From UBA7957 sp965222695 (GTDB lineage Bacteria > Pseudomonadota > Gammaproteobacteria > Granulosicoccales > Granulosicoccaceae): a DNA stretch of 64,000 nucleotides. Below the pieces are notes generated by a model. It made no database searches. It saw only the letters and a list, made by a program, of their open reading frames with translations, and had not been told where the DNA came from. The translations under genes and the position numbers were made by a program. Of the stretch, positions 48,246 through 56,764 are shown piece by piece; the stretch's first letter is position 1, and each line of letters begins with the position of its first letter. Where the stretch lies: assembly GCA_965222695.1 (NCBI GenBank), contig OZ244967.1:4960001-5024000 (forward strand), read 5' to 3'.

Positions 48246-50369
48246 TTGCACCTAAAAGCCCTGTTAAATACCATTCAGCGCTCCCAGTCGGCCCGCACGA
48301 TCGCGTTCTGGATATTTACGTCTCTGCTGATTGTTCAGGGATTACTATTCGTTCCCTATCTGTGGTCTTATGAGCAGGATCTGTTGAGCATTCTCAGCTC
48401 GTCCGAGCAGGCAAAACTGAATCTGACACTGTCGAAACTCGACAACAAGAAAGACATCTTCGAACTGGAAGGACACGGGCGGCTGCTCGGCGCAACAATT
48501 TCGGATAAAAGCAGCGGCAAAGCCTATTTGTTCGGAAGGATTCCGTCAGTTCGTCCGGAAGCAAGATTTATCGGTAAGACCCAGATTCGAACGGATGAGT
48601 TGGCCGATGTTGTCTGGTCCACGCAAAACAAGCTTGGTCAATTTATTGTCGCTGCTCATCTCGATGTCTCCGGCATTCGCAGCGAACTCAGGGCACAGGC
48701 TGTCAGGATGCTACTGTCTGCCTTGGTCGTCAGTTCGATTATTTCTCTGGTCGGGCTCTGGATCAGTATTCGATCCTTTTATCATCCACTTGAGCATGTT
48801 ATCGGCCTGTTGCGTAAAAGTCGCCTGGAAGGCGATGAAAGCATCACTAGCCCTGAAGAGCAGAACAATTTAACTGATTTTTCCGGTCTGATCGAAGAAT
48901 ACAATTGTTTGATCAGTGATCAGCGAGAAGCTGACCGTCAGGTTAAAGTCAAACAGCAATACCTCGAATACACGGCACATCACGATCCGCTGACCCATTT
49001 GCCCAACCGTTTGATGTTTGACGAGAAGTTACGCAGTGTTGTTTCAGAGTCACTGCAGAACGATCAGCCGTTTGCAGTTTATCTGCTTGATATTGATAAC
49101 TTCAAATTTTTTAATGATCAATACGGGCATGACGTCGGCGATAAAATGGTCAAGGAAATCGGTGGACGCCTGTTGGCCATGATGCGCGATGTTGACACCG
49201 TCGCCCGCCTCGATGGAGATGAATTTGTTGTTTTGCAAAAAGACGTTGCCGACCGGGAATCCACTGAAGATGTCGCAAACCGGCTTCTCAGTATTTTATC
49301 AAAATCGTTCGAATACCGTGGCTTTACCTTGAAAACCACGGCTTCTGTAGGGGTGTCATTCTTCCCCGATGATGTGCACGTCAGTCAGGACACGACCCAG
49401 CTTTCCGAAGAAATTGTCAATAATGCTTCAGTGGCTTTGCAGGAGGCAAAAATAAACGGCAGAGGGCGGTATCAGATCTTCAATGAAGCGATGCGCAAAC
49501 GCATTACCGAGCGCATGACGCTGGAAGAGTATCTGAAGACCGGCATGACTGAAAAGCAATTCGAAGTCTACTATCAACCCAAGGTCAATATGCAGACCGG
49601 CGAGGTGATCGGCTCCGAAGCCCTGGTTCGATGGCACCACCCGACATTGGGCAATATTCGGCCCGATATTTTTATACCAATCGCTGAAGAGAGCGGCATC
49701 ATCATCCCCTTGGGCGAATGGATATTGCGCACCGCCTGCAAAGACACGCTAAAGTTGAAGGAGAGAGGTTTAGGTGATTTACAGGTGGCGGTGAATATTT
49801 CCGCGGTACAGTTCACCGGCGGTGATCTTTTGCCCATGGTTAAGAAAACACTCGCGGAGACTCAATTCTCAGCCGAACAGCTTGAGCTGGAAATTACCGA
49901 AAGCGCGGTTATGCATGATCCCGAAGATGTCATTCGCTCACTGCACGAATTGAGTCGCTTCGGAATCAAACTCGCGATAGATGATTTTGGAACCGGATAT
50001 TCCTCTCTGGCTTATTTAAAACGCTTCCCCGTGGACACGCTTAAAATTGACCGGGCGTTTATCAAAGACATATCGCGTGACAGTGATGATGTGGTCATTG
50101 TCGAGGCTGTTCTCGGGCTGGGTAAGCACTTTGGATTGAAGGTTGTGGCCGAGGGTGTTGAGGATAAAGAACAGTTAAATTTCCTTCGTCAGCAGGGGTG
50201 TGATATTGCCCAGGGGTATCATCTGAGCCCGCCGCTGGCCCTGGATCAATATATTGTCTGGCTGGAAGACTGGAATGCCGAGCGCAGGGTCGTAGAACAG
50301 CCGTTTGAGACAACAAATTCATCCGAATCTTCGGTCGTTCACCTTCACAAAGGTACTCGCAAAGGGTAG
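48246..50369 (+). CDS. GGDEF-EAL cyclic-di-GMP signalling protein
   Basis: This membrane protein (707 aa, TTG start) has an N-terminal membrane segment (about 19-40), a periplasmic sensor region, a second membrane segment (about 155-178), then GGDEF and EAL domains. The GGDEF motif is altered to DGDEF at residues 323-327, so cyclase activity is doubtful. HHDPLTHLPNR upstream is normal. The EAL domain keeps SEALVRW with Glu458, DDFGTGYSSLAYLKRFPVDTL-type sequence and the catalytic Glu region VVAEGVE. It is likely a phosphodiesterase with a regulatory GGDEF domain, possibly affecting motility or biofilm. No neighbour indicates a specific pathway. Confidence 0.9.
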   Translation: MHLKALLNTIQRSQSARTIAFWIFTSLLIVQGLLFVPYLWSYEQDLLSILSSSEQAKLNLTLSKLDNKKDIFELEGHGRLLGATISDKSSGKAYLFGRIPSVRPEARFIGKTQIRTDELADVVWSTQNKLGQFIVAAHLDVSGIRSELRAQAVRMLLSALVVSSIISLVGLWISIRSFYHPLEHVIGLLRKSRLEGDESITSPEEQNNLTDFSGLIEEYNCLISDQREADRQVKVKQQYLEYTAHHDPLTHLPNRLMFDEKLRSVVSESLQNDQPFAVYLLDIDNFKFFNDQYGHDVGDKMVKEIGGRLLAMMRDVDTVARLDGDEFVVLQKDVADRESTEDVANRLLSILSKSFEYRGFTLKTTASVGVSFFPDDVHVSQDTTQLSEEIVNNASVALQEAKINGRGRYQIFNEAMRKRITERMTLEEYLKTGMTEKQFEVYYQPKVNMQTGEVIGSEALVRWHHPTLGNIRPDIFIPIAEESGIIIPLGEWILRTACKDTLKLKERGLGDLQVAVNISAVQFTGGDLLPMVKKTLAETQFSAEQLELEITESAVMHDPEDVIRSLHELSRFGIKLAIDDFGTGYSSLAYLKRFPVDTLKIDRAFIKDISRDSDDVVIVEAVLGLGKHFGLKVVAEGVEDKEQLNFLRQQGCDIAQGYHLSPPLALDQYIVWLEDWNAERRVVEQPFETTNSSESSVVHLHKGTRKG

Positions 50370-50546
50370 AGAAGCCCAACCCGCTTTGTGCAATATCCGC
50401 TCAAAGCAGGCACGGTCCGCGCCTCTGCTAAAGCGGCGTGACGACTGGACAAATTCACCTTAGTTCACCGAAAATGGCCTTTACACAGGCGGAATACCCT
50501 TGATTCTGGTCGGCAAGTCCATAGAATTCAATAAGTTAATAAGATC

Positions 50547-50628
50547 TTAGAGCCTGTTCAAGGTCTCTGGGTCGTCGCGAGAATACGCTGAATTCGCAGT
50601 AGACACAGAGATTTTGAACAGGCTCTTA
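50547..50628. mobile_element. MITE-like palindromic element with TTA direct repeats
   Basis: The element (50550-50625, 76 bases) has terminal inverted repeats GAGCCTGTTCAA / TTGAACAGGCTC and is flanked by TTA on both sides. A second inner match GTCTCTG / CAGAGAT continues the palindrome. A 3-base TNA duplication with GAG... ends fits non-autonomous elements of IS5-type (IS1031 group) families, though this family link is inferred. It contains no gene. A solo right end occurs at 15401-15418. Confidence 0.6.
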
Positions 50629-50680
50629 GTCGATCCAGGTTGTTTGGATCCGATCATCAATATCCCTATCGGAGCAGTAG

Positions 50681-51736
50681 ATGTCAGCACAAATTTTGAA
50701 TTTTGATTACCCGCGGACCGAGGATGTGCTCAAAGCTCAGCCGGTACTTTCTCCGGAAGAACATGATTCTCTCGTATCGGATATCAAAAGGCTTCTCAAG
50801 CAACAAAACGCCGTTCTTGTCGCACACTATTATACCGATACTGAGCTGCAGAAAATTGCCGATGAAACAGGCGGCTGTGTTTCGGACTCTCTCGAAATGG
50901 CCAGGTTCGGACACGAGCATCCGGCACACACTCTGGTGGTTGCAGGTGTTAAATTTATGGGGGAGACGGCGAAGATTCTCAGCCCTGAAAAACGCGTGAT
51001 TATGCCAACTCTGGAGGCTACTTGTTCACTAGACGAAGGCTGTCCGATCGATGAGTTCGATGAATTCTGCAATCAACACCCCGACAGGACAGTCGTTGTT
51101 TATGCTAATACAAGTGCCGCAGTGAAGGCTCGTTCGGAATGGGTGGTGACATCAAGTATCGCCTTGGAACTAGCTCGTCACCTGCATGAGAAAGGGGAAA
51201 AAATACTTTGGGCTCCGGATAAATATCTCGGAGGTTACGTGCAACGTGAAACCGGAGCTGATATGTTGTTGTGGGATGGTTCCTGTGTTGTCCATGAGGA
51301 ATTCAAATCCTACGGGATGAAGAAATTACTAAAGCAGCATCCGGGTGCGGGTCTGTTGGTACATCCCGAATCATCCCAGGAAATGATCGACATGGCGGAC
51401 GCGGTTGGTTCGACATCGCAATTGATCGCCGCGACCAAAACACTGCCCCAGGATACCTTTATCGTCGCCACTGACAATCAGATATTTTACAAAATGCAAC
51501 AGGCGTCTCCGGGCAAGACTTTCGTTGCCGCGCCTACCGGAGGCAAAGGTGCAACCTGCAGAAGTTGCGCGCATTGTCCGTGGATGGCGATGAACAACCT
51601 TCAACGGCTGAAATCATCGTTGGAAGGCAGCTCCGATTCGGATAACGAAATTCACGTTGACGAAGCCACTCGGGTAAAAGCCGTAAAGCCGCTCGATCGA
51701 ATGCTGGCATTCAGTAAATCGCTGAAAAACAGATAA
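50681..51736 (+). CDS. nadA: Quinolinate synthase
   Basis: NadA (351 aa) condenses iminoaspartate with dihydroxyacetone phosphate to give quinolinate in NAD synthesis, using a [4Fe-4S] cluster. The expected cluster ligands are Cys115 (EATCS), Cys202 (DGSCVVHE) and Cys299 within CRSCAHCPWM. AVLVAHYYTD, GVKFMGETAKIL and the ATDNQIFYKM region are also typical. AGGTTG-type upstream sequence is weak; the ATG at 50681 matches the family start. No nadB neighbour is present. Confidence 0.97.
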   Translation: MSAQILNFDYPRTEDVLKAQPVLSPEEHDSLVSDIKRLLKQQNAVLVAHYYTDTELQKIADETGGCVSDSLEMARFGHEHPAHTLVVAGVKFMGETAKILSPEKRVIMPTLEATCSLDEGCPIDEFDEFCNQHPDRTVVVYANTSAAVKARSEWVVTSSIALELARHLHEKGEKILWAPDKYLGGYVQRETGADMLLWDGSCVVHEEFKSYGMKKLLKQHPGAGLLVHPESSQEMIDMADAVGSTSQLIAATKTLPQDTFIVATDNQIFYKMQQASPGKTFVAAPTGGKGATCRSCAHCPWMAMNNLQRLKSSLEGSSDSDNEIHVDEATRVKAVKPLDRMLAFSKSLKNR

Positions 51737-51892
51737 TTCAATATTCTTCAGTAAGGGAAAATATTTTGATTAAACCGTTTAGCCGGGCGGGATGAATCTG
51801 GTATCCACTACCAGGGTTGTAATAAATTTCAGCGCGTCACGGCGGGCAATACCGTGAATTGATTTATACACTCATCAAGAGGGCATGAACAG

Positions 51893-51933
51893 AAGCGGCT
51901 GATCGGGTCTGAATCACTACAGATCAGCCGCTT
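51893..51933. repeat. 12-bp perfect inverted repeat after nadA
   Basis: AAGCGGCTGATC (51893-51904) and GATCAGCCGCTT (51922-51933) form a perfect stem with a 17-base loop between nadA and the converging yidB-like gene. It may help end transcription in both directions, but no T-run follows on either strand. Confidence 0.5.
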
Positions 51934-51954
51934 CCGGAATTTTCAATGGTGGGT

Positions 51955-52383
51955 TTACTTATTAAACAAATTTTTCGCCATATCCACTATACCGCCTAAG
52001 CCGCCGACCGAGTCAAGCAATTCTCCTCCACTGCTGCCTTTGTCGATCATTTGAGGAACTGCTTCGGCAAGGCCTTCTGCGGCCTGTTTTGCATCCACAT
52101 TGAGCTTTGAGGCAAATTCCGATACCTTTTCTCCACCGAAAAGATCACGGATCTGGTCGGTGGAAATGGCGTCGTTTTCACCATCACCCAGCCAGGAACT
52201 GACCATACTCCCGAGATCACTTTCCTTCATCTTCGCGATAATACCGCCTAGGTCCAGATTACCATCCGTGTCTCCGAGCAGATTTGACAAAGCGCCCATG
52301 ATGCCGTCTGGATTTCCGTCGCCATCAGCGTCAATGTTCAATTTGTTCTTGATAAGTTCAGTACCCAATTTCATTAAATCCAT
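51955..52383 (-). CDS. YidB/DUF937 family protein
   Basis: This 142-residue protein has the YidB (DUF937) pattern: LGTELIKNKL near the start, the Gly-Leu rich SNLLGD and SWLGDGEN, ISTDQIRDLFGGEKVSEFASKLN, and a C-terminal GGLGGIVDMAKNLF. An acidic stretch DADGDGNPDG near residues 18-27 resembles a calcium-binding loop, which may be lineage specific. Function of the family is unknown. It is a single-gene unit. Confidence 0.85.
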   Translation of the reverse strand: MDLMKLGTELIKNKLNIDADGDGNPDGIMGALSNLLGDTDGNLDLGGIIAKMKESDLGSMVSSWLGDGENDAISTDQIRDLFGGEKVSEFASKLNVDAKQAAEGLAEAVPQMIDKGSSGGELLDSVGGLGGIVDMAKNLFNK

Positions 52384-52647
52384 AATATCTCCACCCCTTT
52401 AAGGTTGAATGAGTTAAGACCAGAAGCTGATTTATCTTCGTTCAGCTGCATGATCGCTGTAATCATTATGAGGACAATCACCGGCGAATTCCAGAGCCTG
52501 GCAGCATGCTTTGAATCGGTACCACTGGCGTGCTTTTAGCCATCAAAGTACCGATTCAAGGCGTGTTATCAGCCTCTAAGACAAGTCGCGTTTCACCTCG
52601 ATTTGTAACAATAGTTTTCATCTCAAGGATGCAAATTTTAATTCCCG

Positions 52648-53253
52648 CTATTGTCCGAATCGATTGGACTGGTCTTTTAAAAATGCCACTTCCTCGGCTG
52701 TTGATTCGCGGTTTAAAACCGCATTGCGGTGGGGAAAGCGCCCGAAGCGATCAATAATATCCTTATGCAGAACCGCGTAATCCAGTGAATTCTGCGCCTG
52801 CTCTTTTAAATGCTCCGGAGCGGACTCCAGTAACTGCTCAAACAAGGCGACACACTGTGCCTGATAATCAGCATTTTCAGCATGCTCCAGCGGCATGTAG
52901 AAAAAGGATTTCTCCACAAAACTGAGTTCCTGGTCCTGCGCATTTTGCAGACCCTTGAGACAGATTTCGATCGCTTTCGCTTCAAAATCGAAGGCCCTAG
53001 CCGTCTTGCGGTACATATTCAGCGGGAATTGATCAAGCAGTATAATCAGACAAAGCGTGCCTTTTGCCGACTCGGTCCAATGGTCCAGGCGGCCCATGCC
53101 TGCGTCCGACAACAAGGATTCAAAATTGTTTAAAATATGCCGGTCTGTTTCAACGCCACCGCCGAACCAGAGGCGGTTTCGATTTTCCACTGTGGTTTCG
53201 TTTTCTATCGGACCAAACCAGTAGTTGTGTATTTTATTGATATCAGCATTCAT
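52648..53253 (-). CDS. DUF924 family protein
   Basis: This 201-residue all-helical protein matches DUF924: IHNYWFGPIENE, then RLWFGGG, GTLCLIILLDQFPLNMYRKTARAFDFEAKA, and FFYMPLEHAENADYQ. The family looks like a TPR-type fold and has no established role. The ending with RFPHRNAVLNRESTAEEVAFL is standard. It is divergent from the TauE/SafE permease gene. Confidence 0.9.
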   Translation of the reverse strand: MNADINKIHNYWFGPIENETTVENRNRLWFGGGVETDRHILNNFESLLSDAGMGRLDHWTESAKGTLCLIILLDQFPLNMYRKTARAFDFEAKAIEICLKGLQNAQDQELSFVEKSFFYMPLEHAENADYQAQCVALFEQLLESAPEHLKEQAQNSLDYAVLHKDIIDRFGRFPHRNAVLNRESTAEEVAFLKDQSNRFGQ

Positions 53254-53332
53254 TGTCGGGTCACTCGATCATTGAAAGATAATATTTGCGCAGATCATCG
53301 CCAGCCGCCAGGAATATCTTCAAACCAGACCG

Positions 53333-53383
53333 CTAGTGTAACGGACAAAAGGGGCTATAGTCGCCTTTTGTCCGTTACACTAG
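53333..53383. mobile_element. 51-bp MITE-like perfect palindrome (IS630/mariner-type ends)
   Basis: Two perfect 20-base arms, CTAGTGTAACGGACAAAAGG and its reverse complement, surround an 11-base centre. CTAG occurs at each end, consistent with insertion at a TA duplicated on each side, the pattern of IS630/Tc1-mariner relatives. It lies just upstream of the TauE/SafE gene and could also act as a hairpin there. Confidence 0.6.
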
Positions 53384-53399
53384 ACTTAGTACTAGACAT

Positions 53400-54143
53400 A
53401 TGGCTGAACTGACTGCCTGGCAACTGATTGCGGTTTCAGTGTTATTTTTCTGGAGCGGTTTTGTCCGTTCCGGCCTGGGATTTGGCGGAGCTGCATTAAC
53501 CCTGCCCTTGCTTTTACTGATTAAGGATGATCCGCTGGTTTTTCTTCCCGTCATCGCCGTGCATCTTTTGATATTCAGCACGCATACCATTCATTCGAAT
53601 TTTGGCCAAATCAACTGGCTTTATCTGCGCAAACTTTTACTGATTCTGGCCTTACCCAAGATAGCGGGTGTGCTGGGTCTGTTGAGCTTCCCACCCCAGG
53701 TGATGACGGTCTTTGTGTATTTTGTCACGATTTTTTACGCACTGGGCTACGTATTTAACTACACCCTCAAAGGAGGGGCCTACATTGATATTCCATTGCT
53801 GATCATTGGCGGCTATTTCAGTGGCGCTTCTCTCATTGGCGCACCGTTGATCGTTGCGGTGGTGACACGCCACCTGGCGCCTGGAGAAATGCGAACTACA
53901 CTCTTCGTGCTGTGGTTTATTATGGTGTGTGTGAAATTACTTGCACTTTACTTAGCCGGTGTTGATTTGCAACTCGAGTACGTTCTTTATCTCTTACCCA
54001 TGGCCAGTGCCGGTCATGTAATGGGCGTAAAATTGCACAATAAGCTGGTGGAAGCGGGGCGAGATCAATTCATTCGCGTGATCGGAGTGGCTCTTATATT
54101 TGTCTCTTCAGTCGGTATCTGGAAATCTTTCACTATGGATTAA
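53400..54143 (+). CDS. TauE/SafE family membrane permease
   Basis: This 247-residue inner-membrane protein has about seven to eight hydrophobic segments. It belongs to the TauE/SafE (DUF81) family, which exports or imports sulfur-containing and organic anions. The N-terminal repeat GLGFGGAALTLPLLLLIKDDPLVFLPV is typical, and a second repeat is at GGYFSGASLIGAPLIVAVVTRHLAPGEMRTTL. The substrate is unknown. The ATG at 53400 lies 17 bases after the MITE-like palindrome. Confidence 0.9.
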   Translation: MAELTAWQLIAVSVLFFWSGFVRSGLGFGGAALTLPLLLLIKDDPLVFLPVIAVHLLIFSTHTIHSNFGQINWLYLRKLLLILALPKIAGVLGLLSFPPQVMTVFVYFVTIFYALGYVFNYTLKGGAYIDIPLLIIGGYFSGASLIGAPLIVAVVTRHLAPGEMRTTLFVLWFIMVCVKLLALYLAGVDLQLEYVLYLLPMASAGHVMGVKLHNKLVEAGRDQFIRVIGVALIFVSSVGIWKSFTMD

Positions 54144-54153
54144 AACTTGGAAA

Positions 54154-54897
54154 ATGATTATGAAACTCATTAAACATCTCTTGGCGGTATTTTTTCTCCT
54201 GTTGATTGCGGCATGCAGTGACAGTGGCGGCATAGTGGAAAAAATCCAAAAGTCAGCAGAGTCAGTGTTAGGGCAGGGTGCCGAGGCCGGTTTGACAACG
54301 GCCGATATCTCTGCCGGTCTGAAAGAAGCCCTAAACAAGGGTACGGGTGAGGTTGTGAGCCAATTGGGTAAAAACGGAGGGTTCAGTGCGGATAAGCTCA
54401 TCCGAATCCCATTGCCGCAATCACTTCTCAAAGCTAAATCCTATGCGGACAAGTTCGGTATGGGCAGCTATTTTGCAGATTTAGAAAACAAATTGAATGA
54501 GGCCGCGGAAACCGCTACCCCCAAGGCAAAAAAGCTTTTCGTCGGTGCAATAAAAGATATGAGTCTTGACGATGCCTGGGGGATTTTAAAGGGGCCGGAC
54601 GATGCCGCCACACGTTATTTCGAATCCAATATGTCGGAACGCTTGGCTGAAGAAATGCGCCCCATTGTTGATAATTCGCTCAACCAGGTCGGAGCGGTCA
54701 GAAGTTTCAATCAATTGCTCAGTTCTTATAACAAGCTGCCGCTCGGTCCGAAGATCGACGCAGATTTGACCGGGCACGTCGTTGACGGTGGTGTAAACGG
54801 AATATTCCACTATGTAGCTCAGGAAGAGAAAGCCATCCGCGATAACCCGGCCAAACGCACCACCGAGCTGTTGCAACGTGTATTTGCCGCGCAGTAG
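54154..54897 (+). CDS. DUF4197 family lipoprotein
   Basis: This 247-residue secreted protein has a lipoprotein signal (HLLAVFFLLLIAACSDS). DUF4197 features include LTTADISAGLKEALNKGTGEVVSQLG, IRIPLPQSLLKAKSYADKFGMG, LNEAAETATPKAKKLFVGAIKDMSLDDAWGILKG and a C-terminal NGIFHYVAQEEKAIRDNPAKRTTELL. The role is unknown, probably periplasmic. The start is taken at 54154; an ATG six bases later is equally possible. The frame is open from 54100 inside the upstream gene. Confidence 0.88.
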   Translation: MIMKLIKHLLAVFFLLLIAACSDSGGIVEKIQKSAESVLGQGAEAGLTTADISAGLKEALNKGTGEVVSQLGKNGGFSADKLIRIPLPQSLLKAKSYADKFGMGSYFADLENKLNEAAETATPKAKKLFVGAIKDMSLDDAWGILKGPDDAATRYFESNMSERLAEEMRPIVDNSLNQVGAVRSFNQLLSSYNKLPLGPKIDADLTGHVVDGGVNGIFHYVAQEEKAIRDNPAKRTTELLQRVFAAQ

Positions 54898-54996
54898 GTG
54901 AGTGAATGACGGTAAAATGCATTGCGGCTGGCACGTAAAGCGTATACGCGTTACTATGCAATGTTTTTTACTGCGACGACAAAAAGAACTGAAAGA

Positions 54997-55512
54997 ATGA
55001 TCGATAAAAGCTCCTTTAATAAGGAGGAATTGCTTGAGTGCGGCCACGGCAATCTATTCGGCGCCGGAAACGCACGTTTACCCTTGCCCAATATGCTCAT
55101 GATCGACCGCATTGTCGATATCTCCGCCCAGGGCGGTACTCACGGTAAGGGCTTTATACATGCTGAATTGGACATTCACCCCGACCTTTGGTTTTTCGCC
55201 TGCCACTTTGAATCTGATCCTGTTATGCCTGGGTGCCTGGGCTTGGATGCGATGTGGCAACTGGTCGGATTTTTTCTCGGTTGGAAGGGTAACCCGGGCA
55301 GAGGAAGGGCGTTGGGCAGCGGGGAAGTAAAATTTTTCGGTCAAGTGCTGCCTGTCGCCAAAAAGGTATCCTACGAGCTGCAAATAAAACGCTTGATAGA
55401 GCGTAAGCTGGTGATGGGGATAGCGGACGGAAGAATGCTGGTTGATGGCCGGGAAATCTATACCGCCAAAGACCTGAGGGTTGGTTTATTCACATCTACC
55501 GAGGATTTCTGA
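54997..55512 (+). CDS. fabA: 3-hydroxydecanoyl-ACP dehydratase/isomerase
   Basis: FabA (171 aa) makes the first unsaturated bond in anaerobic-type fatty acid synthesis. The catalytic His70 and Asp84 are in WFFACHFESDPVMPGCLGLDAMWQ. The ATG at 54997 matches the family N-terminus (the frame is open to 54922). Its end is 25 bases from the fabB start, forming the fabA-fabB operon that defines unsaturated fatty acid synthesis in gammaproteobacteria. Confidence 0.97.
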   Translation: MIDKSSFNKEELLECGHGNLFGAGNARLPLPNMLMIDRIVDISAQGGTHGKGFIHAELDIHPDLWFFACHFESDPVMPGCLGLDAMWQLVGFFLGWKGNPGRGRALGSGEVKFFGQVLPVAKKVSYELQIKRLIERKLVMGIADGRMLVDGREIYTAKDLRVGLFTSTEDF

Positions 55513-55537
55513 CTCAATTTCAGCTTGGGGAATGAAC

Positions 55538-56764
55538 ATGCGCAGAGTAGTCGTGACCGGTATTGGAATAGTCTCTTGTCTTGGGAATGACAAAGAATCC
55601 GTTACTCAGTCTTTAAGAACGGGTAAATCGGGCATTTCGTATCGCGAGGAATATGCCGAATACGGCATGCGCAGCCATATTGCGGCGGCGCCGGACCTTA
55701 ACTTCAAGGAACATATCGATCGAAAACAACTACGATTTATGGGAGATGCGGCGGCTTATGCCTATATTGCCATGAAGCACGCCATAAAAGACGCGGGTCT
55801 TGAAGATACCGATGTTTCCAACGTCAGAACGGGGATCATCGCGGGTTCCGGCGGTGCATCTTCTTCCAGCCAGGTAAATGCTGCCGATTTATTGAGAGAC
55901 CGGGGCATTCGCAAGGTGGGGCCATATCGGGTGACTCAAACCATGGCCAGTACCGTCTCCGCCTGCCTCGCCACGCCGTTTAAAATCAAAGGCGTTAACT
56001 ATTCCATTTCCTCCGCCTGTTCCACCAGTGCCCATTGCATTGGTAACGCGATGGAGCAAATACAACTCGGTAAGCAGGATATAGTCTTTGCCGGTGGCGG
56101 AGAGGAAGAACACTGGACTCTGAGCTGCTTGTTCGATGCCATGGGTGCATTGTCGACCAAGTACAATGATACTCCTGAGGCAGCTTCGCGCGCTTATGAT
56201 GTCGATCGCGACGGATTTGTCATTGCCGGTGGCGGCGGTATGCTGGTGATAGAGGAAATGGGACATGCTCTGTCCAGAGGAGCAAAAATTTATGCCGAGC
56301 TGGTCGGATATGGCGCCACTTCTGATGGATACGATATGGTAGCTCCGTCCGGGGAGGGTGCAATCCGATGCATGCAACAGGCAATGTCAAGTGTGAACGG
56401 CCCGATTGACTATATCAATGCGCACGGTACCAGCACGCCGGTTGGTGATATTGCCGAACTCAAAGCGATCAGGGAAACTTTCAGCGAGCAAATGCCGGTG
56501 GTGACTTCCACGAAATCTCTGACCGGGCATTCTCTCGGCGCGGCCGGTGTTCAGGAAGCGATTTATTCCCTGTTGATGTTGCAGGGTGATTTTATAGCCG
56601 CCTCCGCCAATATTCAAAAACTCGATCCGGATGCGCATGGCATACCCGTGGGTCTTGAGCTAAAGGAAAATGCAAATCTGGAACGAATAATGTCGAACAG
56701 TTTTGGGTTTGGCGGAACCAATGCGTGCCTGGTATTTGAGCGCTACACAGGGCTACCAGCTTAA
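55538..56764 (+). CDS. fabB: 3-oxoacyl-ACP synthase I
   Basis: FabB (408 aa) is the condensing enzyme needed to elongate unsaturated acyl chains. The catalytic Cys161 is in SSACSTSAHCIG, with one His in INAHGTSTPVGD (about residue 296) and a second in KSLTGHSLGAAG (about residue 331). The ATG at 55538 with GGGGA upstream is preferred to the ATG at 55532 and to the open frame from 55481. It follows fabA and overlaps the 3' end of the converging srkA by 12 bases. Confidence 0.96.
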   Translation: MRRVVVTGIGIVSCLGNDKESVTQSLRTGKSGISYREEYAEYGMRSHIAAAPDLNFKEHIDRKQLRFMGDAAAYAYIAMKHAIKDAGLEDTDVSNVRTGIIAGSGGASSSSQVNAADLLRDRGIRKVGPYRVTQTMASTVSACLATPFKIKGVNYSISSACSTSAHCIGNAMEQIQLGKQDIVFAGGGEEEHWTLSCLFDAMGALSTKYNDTPEAASRAYDVDRDGFVIAGGGGMLVIEEMGHALSRGAKIYAELVGYGATSDGYDMVAPSGEGAIRCMQQAMSSVNGPIDYINAHGTSTPVGDIAELKAIRETFSEQMPVVTSTKSLTGHSLGAAGVQEAIYSLLMLQGDFIAASANIQKLDPDAHGIPVGLELKENANLERIMSNSFGFGGTNACLVFERYTGLPA

